Below are positions 26,030-33,288 of a stretch of DNA of 60,185 nt, piece by piece; positions within the stretch are counted from its first letter, which is position 1, and every line of letters starts with the position of its first letter. The position numbers and the translations under genes are program-made. The notes beneath the pieces were generated by a model, which saw only the letters and a program-made list of their open reading frames with translations, made no database searches and was not told the origin of the DNA. This stretch comes from an uncultured Collinsella sp. (lineage in GTDB: Bacteria > Actinomycetota > Coriobacteriia > Coriobacteriales > Coriobacteriaceae). The stretch lies in the NCBI GenBank assembly GCA_900759565.1, contig CAAEVV010000002.1, forward strand, positions 1-60,185. Direction: 5' to 3'.

Positions 26030-27543
26030 TACAGCTCGCCTCCCTTTCCGGCAAAATCGGGCGCGACGGAAAGCGCGGGCGCACCCGTGGCGGCATCGGC
26101 AAAGCCGCGCTCCAGGGCGCGGGCAAACGTGAGCAGCTGACGGTCCTTAAAGGCCGGACCAACCAGCTGGGCAGAAACGGGCAGCTGAGTATCCTCGCCC
26201 AGGCCCAGCGGCACCGAGATGCCACCGTTGCCGCAAATGTTGAGCGAGATGGTGTACAGGTCGGAGAGGTACATCTGCGTGGGGTCGCTGATCTCGCCAA
26301 ACTTAAAGGCCGTGCGCGGCGAGGCAGGCATGAGAATGGTGTCCACCTTGGCATACGCGGCGTCGTAGTCCTGCGTGATGAGCGTGCGAGCCTTTTGCGC
26401 AGCGTAGTAGTACTTGTCGTACACACCCGAGCTCAGCAGGTAGGCGCCGAGCATCTGACGACGCTTGGCCTCGGCACCAAAGCCGTGGGCACGCGAAAGC
26501 GAGCTCTGGTCGGACAGGTTGGCGCAGCCCTCCTCCTGATAGCCATAGCGAATGCCGTCGAAGCGGGCCAGGTTGGAGAACGCCTCGGCCGGGCCGATGA
26601 CGTAGTAGGCGGCGATGGCGGCGTCCAGGTGCGGCAGGTCGACCTCGACCAGCTCGGCACCCTGGTTCTGCAGCTCCTGAGCGGCGCGCTGAACAGCGGC
26701 CTTGACCTCGGGCGTCAGGCCCTCGGCCTCCATAAACGCAGGAATGATGCCCACGCGCTTGCCCTCGATGCTGTCGTTGAGATGCTCGGTAAAGTCGACG
26801 GCGCAATCCTGGCTAGTGCAGTCGTACGGATCGTGGCCCGCGCCGGTAAGCGCGTTCATGGCCAGCGCGACATCCTCGACCGTGCGGCCAAAGGGGCCCA
26901 CCTGGTCGAGCGACGAGCCAAAGGCGACCACGCCGTAACGGCTCACGGCGCCATACGTGGGCTTAAAGCCCACCACGCCGCACAGTGACGCCGGCTGGCG
27001 AATGGAGCCACCAGTGTCCGAGCCCAGCGAGAGCGCGACCTCGCCCGCGGCGACGGCGGCAGCGGAACCGCCCGAAGAGCCGCCGGGCACGCGTTCGGTA
27101 TCCCAGGGGTTGTTGGTGCGGTGGAACGCTGAGCTCTCGGTGGAGCTGCCAAAGGCAAACTCGTCCATGTTGGCCTTGCCCATGGGCAGGCAACCGGCAT
27201 CGAGCATGCGCTGGACGCAGGTGGCGGTGTAGACGCTCTGGTAGTTCTCGAGCATGCGGGAAGCGCAGGTGGTGCGCGTGCCCACGAGGTTCATGTTGTC
27301 CTTGATGGCCAGCGGCACGCCCGCGAGCGGGGGCAGCGGCTTACCTGCGGCACGGTCGGCATCCACGCGCGCAGCGGCCTCGAGCGCGAGCTCGGGCGCC
27401 ACCTGCAGGAATGCCTGGACCCCGCCTTCGCGTGCCTCGATGGCGGCAAGGGATGCCTGGGCCACCTCGGTAGCAGTAAAGTCGCCGGCGGCAACGCCCG
27501 CGGCGATCTGGGCTGCGGTAAGGGAATCGAAGCTCTGCGCCAT
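26029..27543 (-). CDS. gatA: Aspartyl/glutamyl-tRNA amidotransferase subunit A
   Basis: Glutaminase subunit of the amidase-signature family; releases ammonia that travels to GatB. Catalytic Ser-cisSer-Lys triad seen as IKDNMN (Lys near 82) and GSDTGGSIRQPA (Ser near 156 and 180 region), followed by GFKPTYGAVSRYG. The 504 residues are normal. Both ends overlap neighbours as TAATG, so gatC, gatA and gatB are translationally coupled. Confidence 0.97.
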   Translation of the reverse strand: MAQSFDSLTAAQIAAGVAAGDFTATEVAQASLAAIEAREGGVQAFLQVAPELALEAAARVDADRAAGKPLPPLAGVPLAIKDNMNLVGTRTTCASRMLENYQSVYTATCVQRMLDAGCLPMGKANMDEFAFGSSTESSAFHRTNNPWDTERVPGGSSGGSAAAVAAGEVALSLGSDTGGSIRQPASLCGVVGFKPTYGAVSRYGVVAFGSSLDQVGPFGRTVEDVALAMNALTGAGHDPYDCTSQDCAVDFTEHLNDSIEGKRVGIIPAFMEAEGLTPEVKAAVQRAAQELQNQGAELVEVDLPHLDAAIAAYYVIGPAEAFSNLARFDGIRYGYQEEGCANLSDQSSLSRAHGFGAEAKRRQMLGAYLLSSGVYDKYYYAAQKARTLITQDYDAAYAKVDTILMPASPRTAFKFGEISDPTQMYLSDLYTISLNICGNGGISVPLGLGEDTQLPVSAQLVGPAFKDRQLLTFARALERGFADAATGAPALSVAPDFAGKGGEL

Positions 27544-27854
27544 TACTCGCTCTCCCCCTCTCCCAAAATGGACGGCACGCGGAAGTAGCGGTCGCGCGCG
27601 CTGCCGGCGTTTTCGAGCGCAACGTCGAGCGGCAGGTCGCGCTCGGGCTCGCGCAGGTCATCGCCCATCACGTTGGACAGGCTTCCGATGGGATGGAACG
27701 TGGGCTCCACGTCGGGCAAGTCATATTGCAAGACGGGCTCGAGCATCTGGACGGCGTCGTTCAGGTAGGACGTCATCTGGGTGAGCTCGTCATCGGTCAG
27801 TGCGATCTTTGCGTACTCGGCAATGCCGCGCACGTCTTTCTCGCTGAGTGCCAT
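27543..27854 (-). CDS. gatC: Aspartyl/glutamyl-tRNA amidotransferase subunit C
   Basis: A 103-residue clamp that wraps the GatA-GatB interface. It opens with LSEKDVRGIAEYAKIALTDD, the classic GatC helix, and ends with the extended strand DRYFRVPSILGEGE. I start it at MALSEKD after GGAAGGGAG, six residues inside the longest frame. First gene of gatCAB. Confidence 0.95.
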   Translation of the reverse strand: MALSEKDVRGIAEYAKIALTDDELTQMTSYLNDAVQMLEPVLQYDLPDVEPTFHPIGSLSNVMGDDLREPERDLPLDVALENAGSARDRYFRVPSILGEGESE

Positions 27855-27988
27855 AGGCGCTCCCTTCCGCATAACAGATAAACCGCTCTAGTATACAAGG
27901 CAACGCCGGCTTGGAGCAGGCGCTTTACCCGAATGCAGCGAAAACGTAACGAGGGCGGCGGGCTGGCAGGCTGCGGGCCAGCGGTTCT

Positions 27989-28094
27989 GCAACGAAACCG
28001 CACCGTCCATAGCGAAAACCGCGCCGCCCACTACGAAAACCGTCCCGCCCACAACGAAAACCGTCGCGTCCACAACGAAAACCATCACAACATT
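27989..28094. repeat. 21-bp tandem repeat, about five units
   Basis: Units carrying ACGAAAACCG recur at 27991, 28011, 28032, 28053 and 28074, the last three intervals exactly 21 bp. The last unit runs directly into the 59-bp palindrome at 28082. A minus-strand frame through it gives a seven-residue VFVV repeat, but it has no start signal and I do not regard it as a gene. Confidence 0.75.
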
Positions 28095-28140
28095 CGACGC
28101 TTTTCGCCATAATCGCGATTTTCATCGAATGTTGTGATGG
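28082..28140. repeat. 59-bp palindromic repeat, copy 1
   Basis: CCATCACAACATTCGA at one end and TCGAATGTTGTGATGG at the other are perfectly complementary; the 27-bp centre also has partial symmetry. Copies 2 to 4 at 39676, 43790 and 45032 are exactly the same length. All lie 3' of a minus-strand gene, here the sortase gene. Confidence 0.9.
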
Positions 28141-28152
28141 TTTGGAAGTCCT

Positions 28153-28189
28153 AACCACCGCAAAGGTGCCTGTCCCCTTTGTGGTGGTT
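28153..28189 (-). repeat. GGGACAG-loop hairpin, copy a
   Basis: Minus strand: AACCACCACAAAGG, loop with GGACAGGCA, CCTTTGCGGTGGTT. It begins 12 bp after the sortase stop. Related hairpins at 38654, 39611, 41198 and 57180 keep the loop and the arms; those at 41251 and 55455 keep the loop but change the arms. It probably doubles as a terminator. Confidence 0.85.
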
Positions 28190-28201
28190 CTGGAGAATGT
28201 C

Positions 28202-29140
28202 TTATGCCGAGACCTTGGCCTTGCGGCGCTTGCGGACCGCGTGGATCACGATGTCCAGCAGCAACAGCACAATGGCTACGACCACGATAAGCACGGCAAA
28301 CTCGCGCTTGCCCCAGTGGCGGCCGGCCAGCGACTTTTGCTTGTCGACGTCCTTCTTGCTGTACTTGGTGCGCACGCAATGCACCAGCAGGCGATGGTCG
28401 TTCACGCCGTAGGGCGTGCAGGTAACGAGCGTCACTTTGTCGGCGCCGGGCTCGATGGTCAGCGACTCCATCTCCTCGGGCAGCACCACCTCGGAGTCCA
28501 CCATCTTATAGGCGAGCGTCTTGTTCATGGTGTGCAGCAGCACCAGGTCGCCGGACTCCAGCGAGTGGATGTCGTCGAACATGCTCAGGTTGCGCATGCC
28601 CGAGTGCGCGGTGAGCACGCAATGCGTCGAGGTGCCGCCCACCGGCAGGCTCGTGCCCTCCAGGTGGCCGACGCCCGCCATAAGGACTTCCTCGCTAGTG
28701 CCGTGGTAGATGGGCATGCTCACGTCGATGGAGGGGATCTCGACCCAGCTCATCATGGGGTCGCGGTCAAAGATGAGCTGCTGAACGTAGGGCTCGATCT
28801 GGTCGGCGGGGAGCTCGGTGACCTCGCCCGCCAGTTGCTCGTTAAAGGAGCGCGCCTGGAGCAGGATGCGCTCGCGCTCCTCGGCAGACAACGCGTCCAC
28901 GGTGCTGGACACCGTGCTGATCTGGTTGAACACGCCCGAGGCCTCGAGCCGGTCCAAGATCCACGGCCAGGTCATAAGGCCCACGCCAATAAGGATGATG
29001 ACGATGGTGATGAGCCGGTCGGCCCAGCGCGGCAGTCGCTTGCGACGGCGCTTGGGCTTTGGTTGAGGTTTGGGCTGGGGGCTTGAACCGCCGTTGGCCG
29101 CGGCGTTATTGCTCTTCATATGTTTGGCGCCCTGCACCAT
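28202..29140 (-). CDS. Class C (pilin-polymerising) sortase
   Basis: Membrane transpeptidase joining pilin subunits through isopeptide bonds. A 312-residue protein: a cytoplasmic Pro/Lys/Arg-rich N-terminus, a membrane segment (about 42-63), the sortase barrel with TAHSG histidine, TLVTCTPYG cysteine and the HRLLVHCVR arginine, then a second C-terminal membrane helix and a basic tail, the class C hallmark. A lid-like segment FDRDPMMSW precedes the core. Start supported by GAGGAG. Its substrates are presumably the pilins at 31.5-38.2 kb, from which it is separated by an AbiE-like pair. Confidence 0.93.
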   Translation of the reverse strand: MVQGAKHMKSNNAAANGGSSPQPKPQPKPKRRRKRLPRWADRLITIVIILIGVGLMTWPWILDRLEASGVFNQISTVSSTVDALSAEERERILLQARSFNEQLAGEVTELPADQIEPYVQQLIFDRDPMMSWVEIPSIDVSMPIYHGTSEEVLMAGVGHLEGTSLPVGGTSTHCVLTAHSGMRNLSMFDDIHSLESGDLVLLHTMNKTLAYKMVDSEVVLPEEMESLTIEPGADKVTLVTCTPYGVNDHRLLVHCVRTKYSKKDVDKQKSLAGRHWGKREFAVLIVVVAIVLLLLDIVIHAVRKRRKAKVSA

Positions 29141-29251
29141 CGCCGGTCACTCCTCTACAGCTCAGGTTGTCTAAACAAATAATAGCCGATTAGCGAGCTC
29201 ATGCGCCGGACAACGCAGCTTGGCTGCACCGTCCGGGCCACGTAACCCCAC

Positions 29252-30025
29252 TCAACCAATCAAGCCATATGTTGCTTTCATCGTCTCGAGCAACTGCGCC
29301 ATCGTTACGCCCGCAACCCCAATCTGTTTCAGATTGACGTCGCCCACCTCACAATCTTTGACAAACGCAAGCATATCGTCCTTCAGTTCTCCGCGCAGAT
29401 CGACACCTTCCGACTCGCCAAGCAGCTGAGCAAGTCTCAGCGCATCGCGTTTATGCTTTTTTACCTTCCTCGAATCAACGTTCTCCCCCGCTTCCCTTCT
29501 AGCTTTTAGGTCGAGATACGCCTTCGCTTTGAACGGGACAATGTATTCCGTCCCCAGGACCGAAACGCCGCCTACGGTTCGAATTCCCTGAAGGAACAAG
29601 CTGTAGTAAGCATCGTCCAACAAAATTGCCGAAAGACTGCTTATGTTTTCATCAACGTGAATTGGCGCCACATCAATCCCCTCACGACCCTTTAGAAAGT
29701 CGGGGCACTTCGCGAAGAGTTCAATCATATGGGGGTAACCCGGCATCTTAGGCTCTGTAAACCGATAAAAACATGAGCCTTTGCCTTCGCCCCAGCCGCA
29801 GCGGTAACCGCCATCACGCACCAAAGTCCATATAGCTTCTGCCGTCTGAGGCAACCGGTCATCGGCGACAATTACCACATCAAAATCGTGAGTCGCTCTA
29901 AACGGAAGTCCCGCCTCCGCGAGCAAAATGTCGCATGCCGTGCCGCCGATAAGGGCATACGATCCTGCGGCTTCTTGCATATGCTGCTGAAATTCTTGGA
30001 GACCTTCTACAGCGCTTCTTGCCAT
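29252..30025 (-). CDS. AbiEii-like nucleotidyltransferase toxin
   Basis: A 257-residue protein with the nucleotidyltransferase signature ALIGGTACDIL (about 22-32) and the acidic pair HDFDVVIV near 46-53, matching AbiEii/type IV toxin-like families. Its gene overlaps the end of the upstream winged-helix gene by 19 bp, the normal AbiEi-AbiEii arrangement. It presumably inhibits translation by modifying tRNA during phage infection; that is inferred from the family. The 110-bp gap to the sortase gene contains a small hairpin at about 29212-29237. Confidence 0.78.
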   Translation of the reverse strand: MARSAVEGLQEFQQHMQEAAGSYALIGGTACDILLAEAGLPFRATHDFDVVIVADDRLPQTAEAIWTLVRDGGYRCGWGEGKGSCFYRFTEPKMPGYPHMIELFAKCPDFLKGREGIDVAPIHVDENISSLSAILLDDAYYSLFLQGIRTVGGVSVLGTEYIVPFKAKAYLDLKARREAGENVDSRKVKKHKRDALRLAQLLGESEGVDLRGELKDDMLAFVKDCEVGDVNLKQIGVAGVTMAQLLETMKATYGLIG

Positions 30026-30975
30026 GGATATTCCTTTCCAAACATGCGATCGACTTCGAGCTGAATTCGCTCATCGTCGATTGCCGCCAAAGATAGCGCA
30101 AGCGAAATGTCGTCGACACGGGAGGAGTCGGCAAACACGGGTGCATAGCGCCACACTTGGATCATCGCCGTCTCGTTATCCGGCAACTCCCCGTCTGCGA
30201 CTTCGAGGTCGCTCAGTTGACGCCATGCACTTCTTAAGACGGCCTTTTGTTCCATGCCCGGTGCAGCGAGCATCGAACGCGCGGCAAGCGCCGTCTCCCC
30301 GGCGTCAACAAGATAGTCGATCTTCGGCGTCTTCCTTGCAAAAAAGACCTTCGAGACAGGCGAGGAGAGCTCTGACATGTGCTCACTGAGCAGAAGATCA
30401 ACGGCAACAGGGAACACGACGACACGTCGCTCGCGACGCTCGCGCCTCGCGAGTCCCCTGTCGACAAGCTCGGTTATGGCCTCACTCGCACGGCTTGCCG
30501 AGATCCCAAGCGCACGACAAAGGTCATAGGGACGATATGGCTCCTGGGTTGCTCCCCAGATTGCGGCAGCCTGCGCGTTGGGCGACATCTTGGTCGCGTG
30601 ATTGCGAAACCGGGCACCGCCCCTCTCCGTGCAGGCTGTACCCATAAATGGAAGAAAAGCCTGTCTACCGGGGCAGACAAAGGGAATCCCTTGTGAGACC
30701 AATGCTTTGCGCTGACGTGCATCGGCATCAGGAAACGAAACGACAACAGGAGTCTCCGCGCGCAAGGCTAGCTGACTATAGACCCTCTTGGCCTCGGGAA
30801 GCCCGACGCCAGTAGGCAAACTTGCAAGCAAAAACGAAAAACCGTTTGCGTCAACAGCGCGGACCTCAATCGCCCGCAGATGCAGCGGCAAGCGTGCGAA
30901 TCCAGGCCAAGTTTTGGTCTTGGCGGAGAGGCCTAGTGCTTCTTGTAAGTAGATTAGCGCTTCGTTCATTTCCAT
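30007..30975 (-). CDS. AbiEi-like winged-helix antitoxin
   Basis: About 322 residues. A MarR-like winged helix sits in the middle (SPNAQAAAIWGATQ..RPYDLCRALGISASRASE..LVDRGLARRERRERRV, about 155-215), with a helical C-terminal part. Placed upstream of and overlapping the nucleotidyltransferase, it fits the antitoxin and autorepressor. The ATG at 31014 lies inside the probable promoter, so I prefer 30975 or the ATG at 30969; neither has a strong Shine-Dalgarno. Confidence 0.7.
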   Translation of the reverse strand: MEMNEALIYLQEALGLSAKTKTWPGFARLPLHLRAIEVRAVDANGFSFLLASLPTGVGLPEAKRVYSQLALRAETPVVVSFPDADARQRKALVSQGIPFVCPGRQAFLPFMGTACTERGGARFRNHATKMSPNAQAAAIWGATQEPYRPYDLCRALGISASRASEAITELVDRGLARRERRERRVVVFPVAVDLLLSEHMSELSSPVSKVFFARKTPKIDYLVDAGETALAARSMLAAPGMEQKAVLRSAWRQLSDLEVADGELPDNETAMIQVWRYAPVFADSSRVDDISLALSLAAIDDERIQLEVDRMFGKEYPWQEAL

Positions 30976-30987
30976 CGTTTTCGTTTG

Positions 30988-31011
30988 ATTCCAGTTTATA
31001 TTGGAATTATA
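30988..31011 (-). promoter_or_regulatory. Promoter and dyad operator of the AbiE-like pair
   Basis: Minus strand TGTATAAT (-10 TATAAT at 31006-31011) is overlapped by ATTCCA-8 bases-TGGAAT (30988-31007). A symmetrical site across the start point is expected for antitoxin autoregulation. Confidence 0.55.
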
Positions 31012-31350
31012 CATAATTTTCGGAATTAAAGAGATTCCGTTCGTGCCTAAGCCCGCATTTGCGTTTTCAAAATGTCCCGGATCGGCGGGGCGATTCGGGA
31101 TACAATGTCAATAGAAAACGACGCACCCCGCGTAAGTGTACGAGAGCGCGGGCGGCCTAGTTTTCAGCTTTTGTTAAATGCCCGGGATCCTACGCCCGGG
31201 CATTCTTATTTGCGCTTGTTACGGCGCAAATGCCTTCTTCCGTCCGCACCGCGCGTGCACCTACGGACCTTAAACCGAACCTCATACGAGTCAAGAAACG
31301 CGATGACGAACGTGCCCGCATCGGACGATGGAGGCTGGCTTCGTTATCCC
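31012..31350 (+). other. Gene-free gap with two stacked hairpins
   Basis: AATGCCCGGG/CCCGGGCATT (31177-31204) and ATTTGCGC/GCGCAAAT (31208-31231) are adjacent stems, the first followed by CTTATTTG. A TACAAT at 31101 could be a plus-strand -10. This could be a small RNA ending at the hairpins or debris of an insertion boundary between the AbiE pair and the pilus genes. I find no convincing protein. Confidence 0.35.
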
Positions 31351-31388
31351 AAAAAAACGGGGCAGACTCCAGCACGGAGTCTGCCCCG
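31351..31388 (-). terminator. Terminator of the pilin operon
   Basis: Minus strand CGGGGCAGACTCC pairs perfectly with GGAGTCTGCCCCG around a short loop and is followed by TTTTTTTGGG. Confidence 0.95.
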
Positions 31389-31488
31389 AAAAGAGAATGG
31401 CAAAGCAAGAACGTGGATGGACGAGAAAAGTGTCCGCAAGTCTCATGGCCATCACATCCCACCTGCCAAAAGGATGGGTGAGCGAGCG

Positions 31489-33180
31489 TTACTCCTGCTC
31501 GGACTCCTCGGCCTGCTTACGGCTGCGAATGAGGTGCGCCACGCCGATGCACAGCACCGCGCCACCAGCGATCCAAGTGAAGGTCACGCCGTTGAGACCG
31601 GTGAGGGGGAGGCCGATCTGTTTGGTATTGCCGACGGTGATGTTGAAGGTGCCGTCCGCGTCCTTCTTGGAGTCAGGCTTCGCCGTCAGATTGTTATCGC
31701 CGGCATGCCCATCGGTGATACCGGCAATGACCTTGCCGCCCTGGTCAGTCGTAAGTACTCCATCGAGCCCAGTAAGACCAGCCTTCGGACCATCGTCGGT
31801 CATGGTCGGCTTGATCTCGAAGGTAAAGGGTTTGACCGCGGTGTAACCGGAGGGGGGAGTAACCTCCGTGACCGTATAGACGCCGGCATCGAGACGAGTA
31901 AGCCTAATGACACCATCGTCGCCCGTCGATAGAACGACCTCGGTGTTACTCAAAGTGCCATCATCCTTGACATATTTAACGTTTGCGCTGTTCTCGTCAC
32001 CTTTAGTTGTGATGGTGAACTTGGCGCCTTCGAGGGCCTTCTCGGTGCCCAGGTCGACCTTGTTGATCTTGAGGCCGTAGGTGTAGTCCTTGACCTTGTC
32101 AGGCGGAGTCTGGCCCTTACTATCCTTGTTCATGGGATTGTTGGAGTACTTAAGTGTCACGGCGTTGTCGTTACTCTCAGTGCCAGCAACAATAGCGCGC
32201 TCGTTAATCCGTGCCGTATAGGAGACAACGATGCAAGAGCCTTCAGTGATTGTCGCCCCGCTGATGCCCTTCAAATCGTTGCAGGTCCACGTCATCGTCT
32301 TGTTGCCGTTCGCATCCTCAACACCGCTACCCGGTGTAAACGAGTCCGTGATGTTCAACATCGGATGCTCGCGCTTGAGATCTGCCTGCGCGGCATCCTT
32401 GCTCCCATATAAATACACCTGGGCACCATCCTGCAGCGTCAGGCCCTTGGAGATTTGGTCGGAGAACTCATAGAAATACCCGACATACTTGTCGTAGTTC
32501 TCGGCAATGGTGCCATAAAGGTTGTACGTCACGTCCTGGCCGATCTGGGAATCGGCAGCATCGTGCTCCTGGCCGTCGGCATCGCTCACGATCTTCTTCT
32601 CAACGGTAGGGATGCCCGTTTTCTCAGTGATGTCAACGGGATTGCTTCCCACGACAGTAAAAATGGGAGACGTGCCTGCCTCGCCGGCATCGATGGTGCT
32701 GGTATCAGTCACAAAGAGCCAGTAGCCGTGCGCAAGATTATCAACCTTTTGCTTATTGGTTTTAACAGTGGTGGTAAGGCCATCTACAGCAGCGGCAATC
32801 TTGTACGGAACGGAATTGGAGTCAACGCAGGTTGTCTCATTGGTACCCTTCGCATGGTCCTTAATCCAGTCCGCGGCGTCCTGAGCGGTCTTCCCCGGAT
32901 AGGTCGTCTCCTCTTTCTTGATGACGCCCTCGACAGCACTCTTCACATCAGGGTTTACCCACGTAATGTTGCTGACGTTTCCATCGTTGTCAACATCAGC
33001 ATTGAAAATCTGATAGCCCACGAACTCGGTAGCGTTACCATCAACGTTCTTGATGGTCACCGAGCCATCCGTACCCGCCGCAAACGCCATGGTCACCGGG
33101 GCCATCACGCCGCCGAAGCTCAGCGCTGCTGTGAGGCCGGCGGTTACTGCCAGGCGTGCGATGTTCTTGCTCATGCTCAT
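31489..33180 (-). CDS. Major pilin, LPXTG-anchored isopeptide-linked
   Basis: A 563-residue secreted, wall-linked pilin. Signal peptide with ALSFGGVMAPVTMAFAAG cleavage region; Ig-like pilin domains; IPTVEKKIV, a pilin-type lysine strand for sortase linkage; the SpaA-like domain KALEGAKFTI with E-box-like YTVTEVTPPSGY; sorting signal LPLTG, a hydrophobic helix and the basic tail IRSRKQ. The start at MSMSKN is chosen from GAGGAAAAGAAG upstream. Composition is AT-richer than the housekeeping genes, consistent with surface-gene turnover. Last of the three pilus genes before the terminator. Confidence 0.9.
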   Translation of the reverse strand: MSMSKNIARLAVTAGLTAALSFGGVMAPVTMAFAAGTDGSVTIKNVDGNATEFVGYQIFNADVDNDGNVSNITWVNPDVKSAVEGVIKKEETTYPGKTAQDAADWIKDHAKGTNETTCVDSNSVPYKIAAAVDGLTTTVKTNKQKVDNLAHGYWLFVTDTSTIDAGEAGTSPIFTVVGSNPVDITEKTGIPTVEKKIVSDADGQEHDAADSQIGQDVTYNLYGTIAENYDKYVGYFYEFSDQISKGLTLQDGAQVYLYGSKDAAQADLKREHPMLNITDSFTPGSGVEDANGNKTMTWTCNDLKGISGATITEGSCIVVSYTARINERAIVAGTESNDNAVTLKYSNNPMNKDSKGQTPPDKVKDYTYGLKINKVDLGTEKALEGAKFTITTKGDENSANVKYVKDDGTLSNTEVVLSTGDDGVIRLTRLDAGVYTVTEVTPPSGYTAVKPFTFEIKPTMTDDGPKAGLTGLDGVLTTDQGGKVIAGITDGHAGDNNLTAKPDSKKDADGTFNITVGNTKQIGLPLTGLNGVTFTWIAGGAVLCIGVAHLIRSRKQAEESEQE

Positions 33181-33288
33181 CTTCTTTTCCTCTGCTTTCT
33201 GCTCGAATTCCATTTGATCTAAATCTGTCTGTCTGTATCTTAGCATCTACTTCGCTACGTCTCGCCCCGCTCTCCGTGGGGCTGCCAG

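Noticed and set aside
27888..28088. Minus-strand repeat protein with VFVV heptads
   Set aside because: It is a translation of the 21-bp DNA array, without start signals, and runs into the palindrome.
31072..31932. 286-residue plus-strand frame across the pilin terminator
   Set aside because: It runs through the terminator and antisense to the pilin gene, with no similarity to any family I know.
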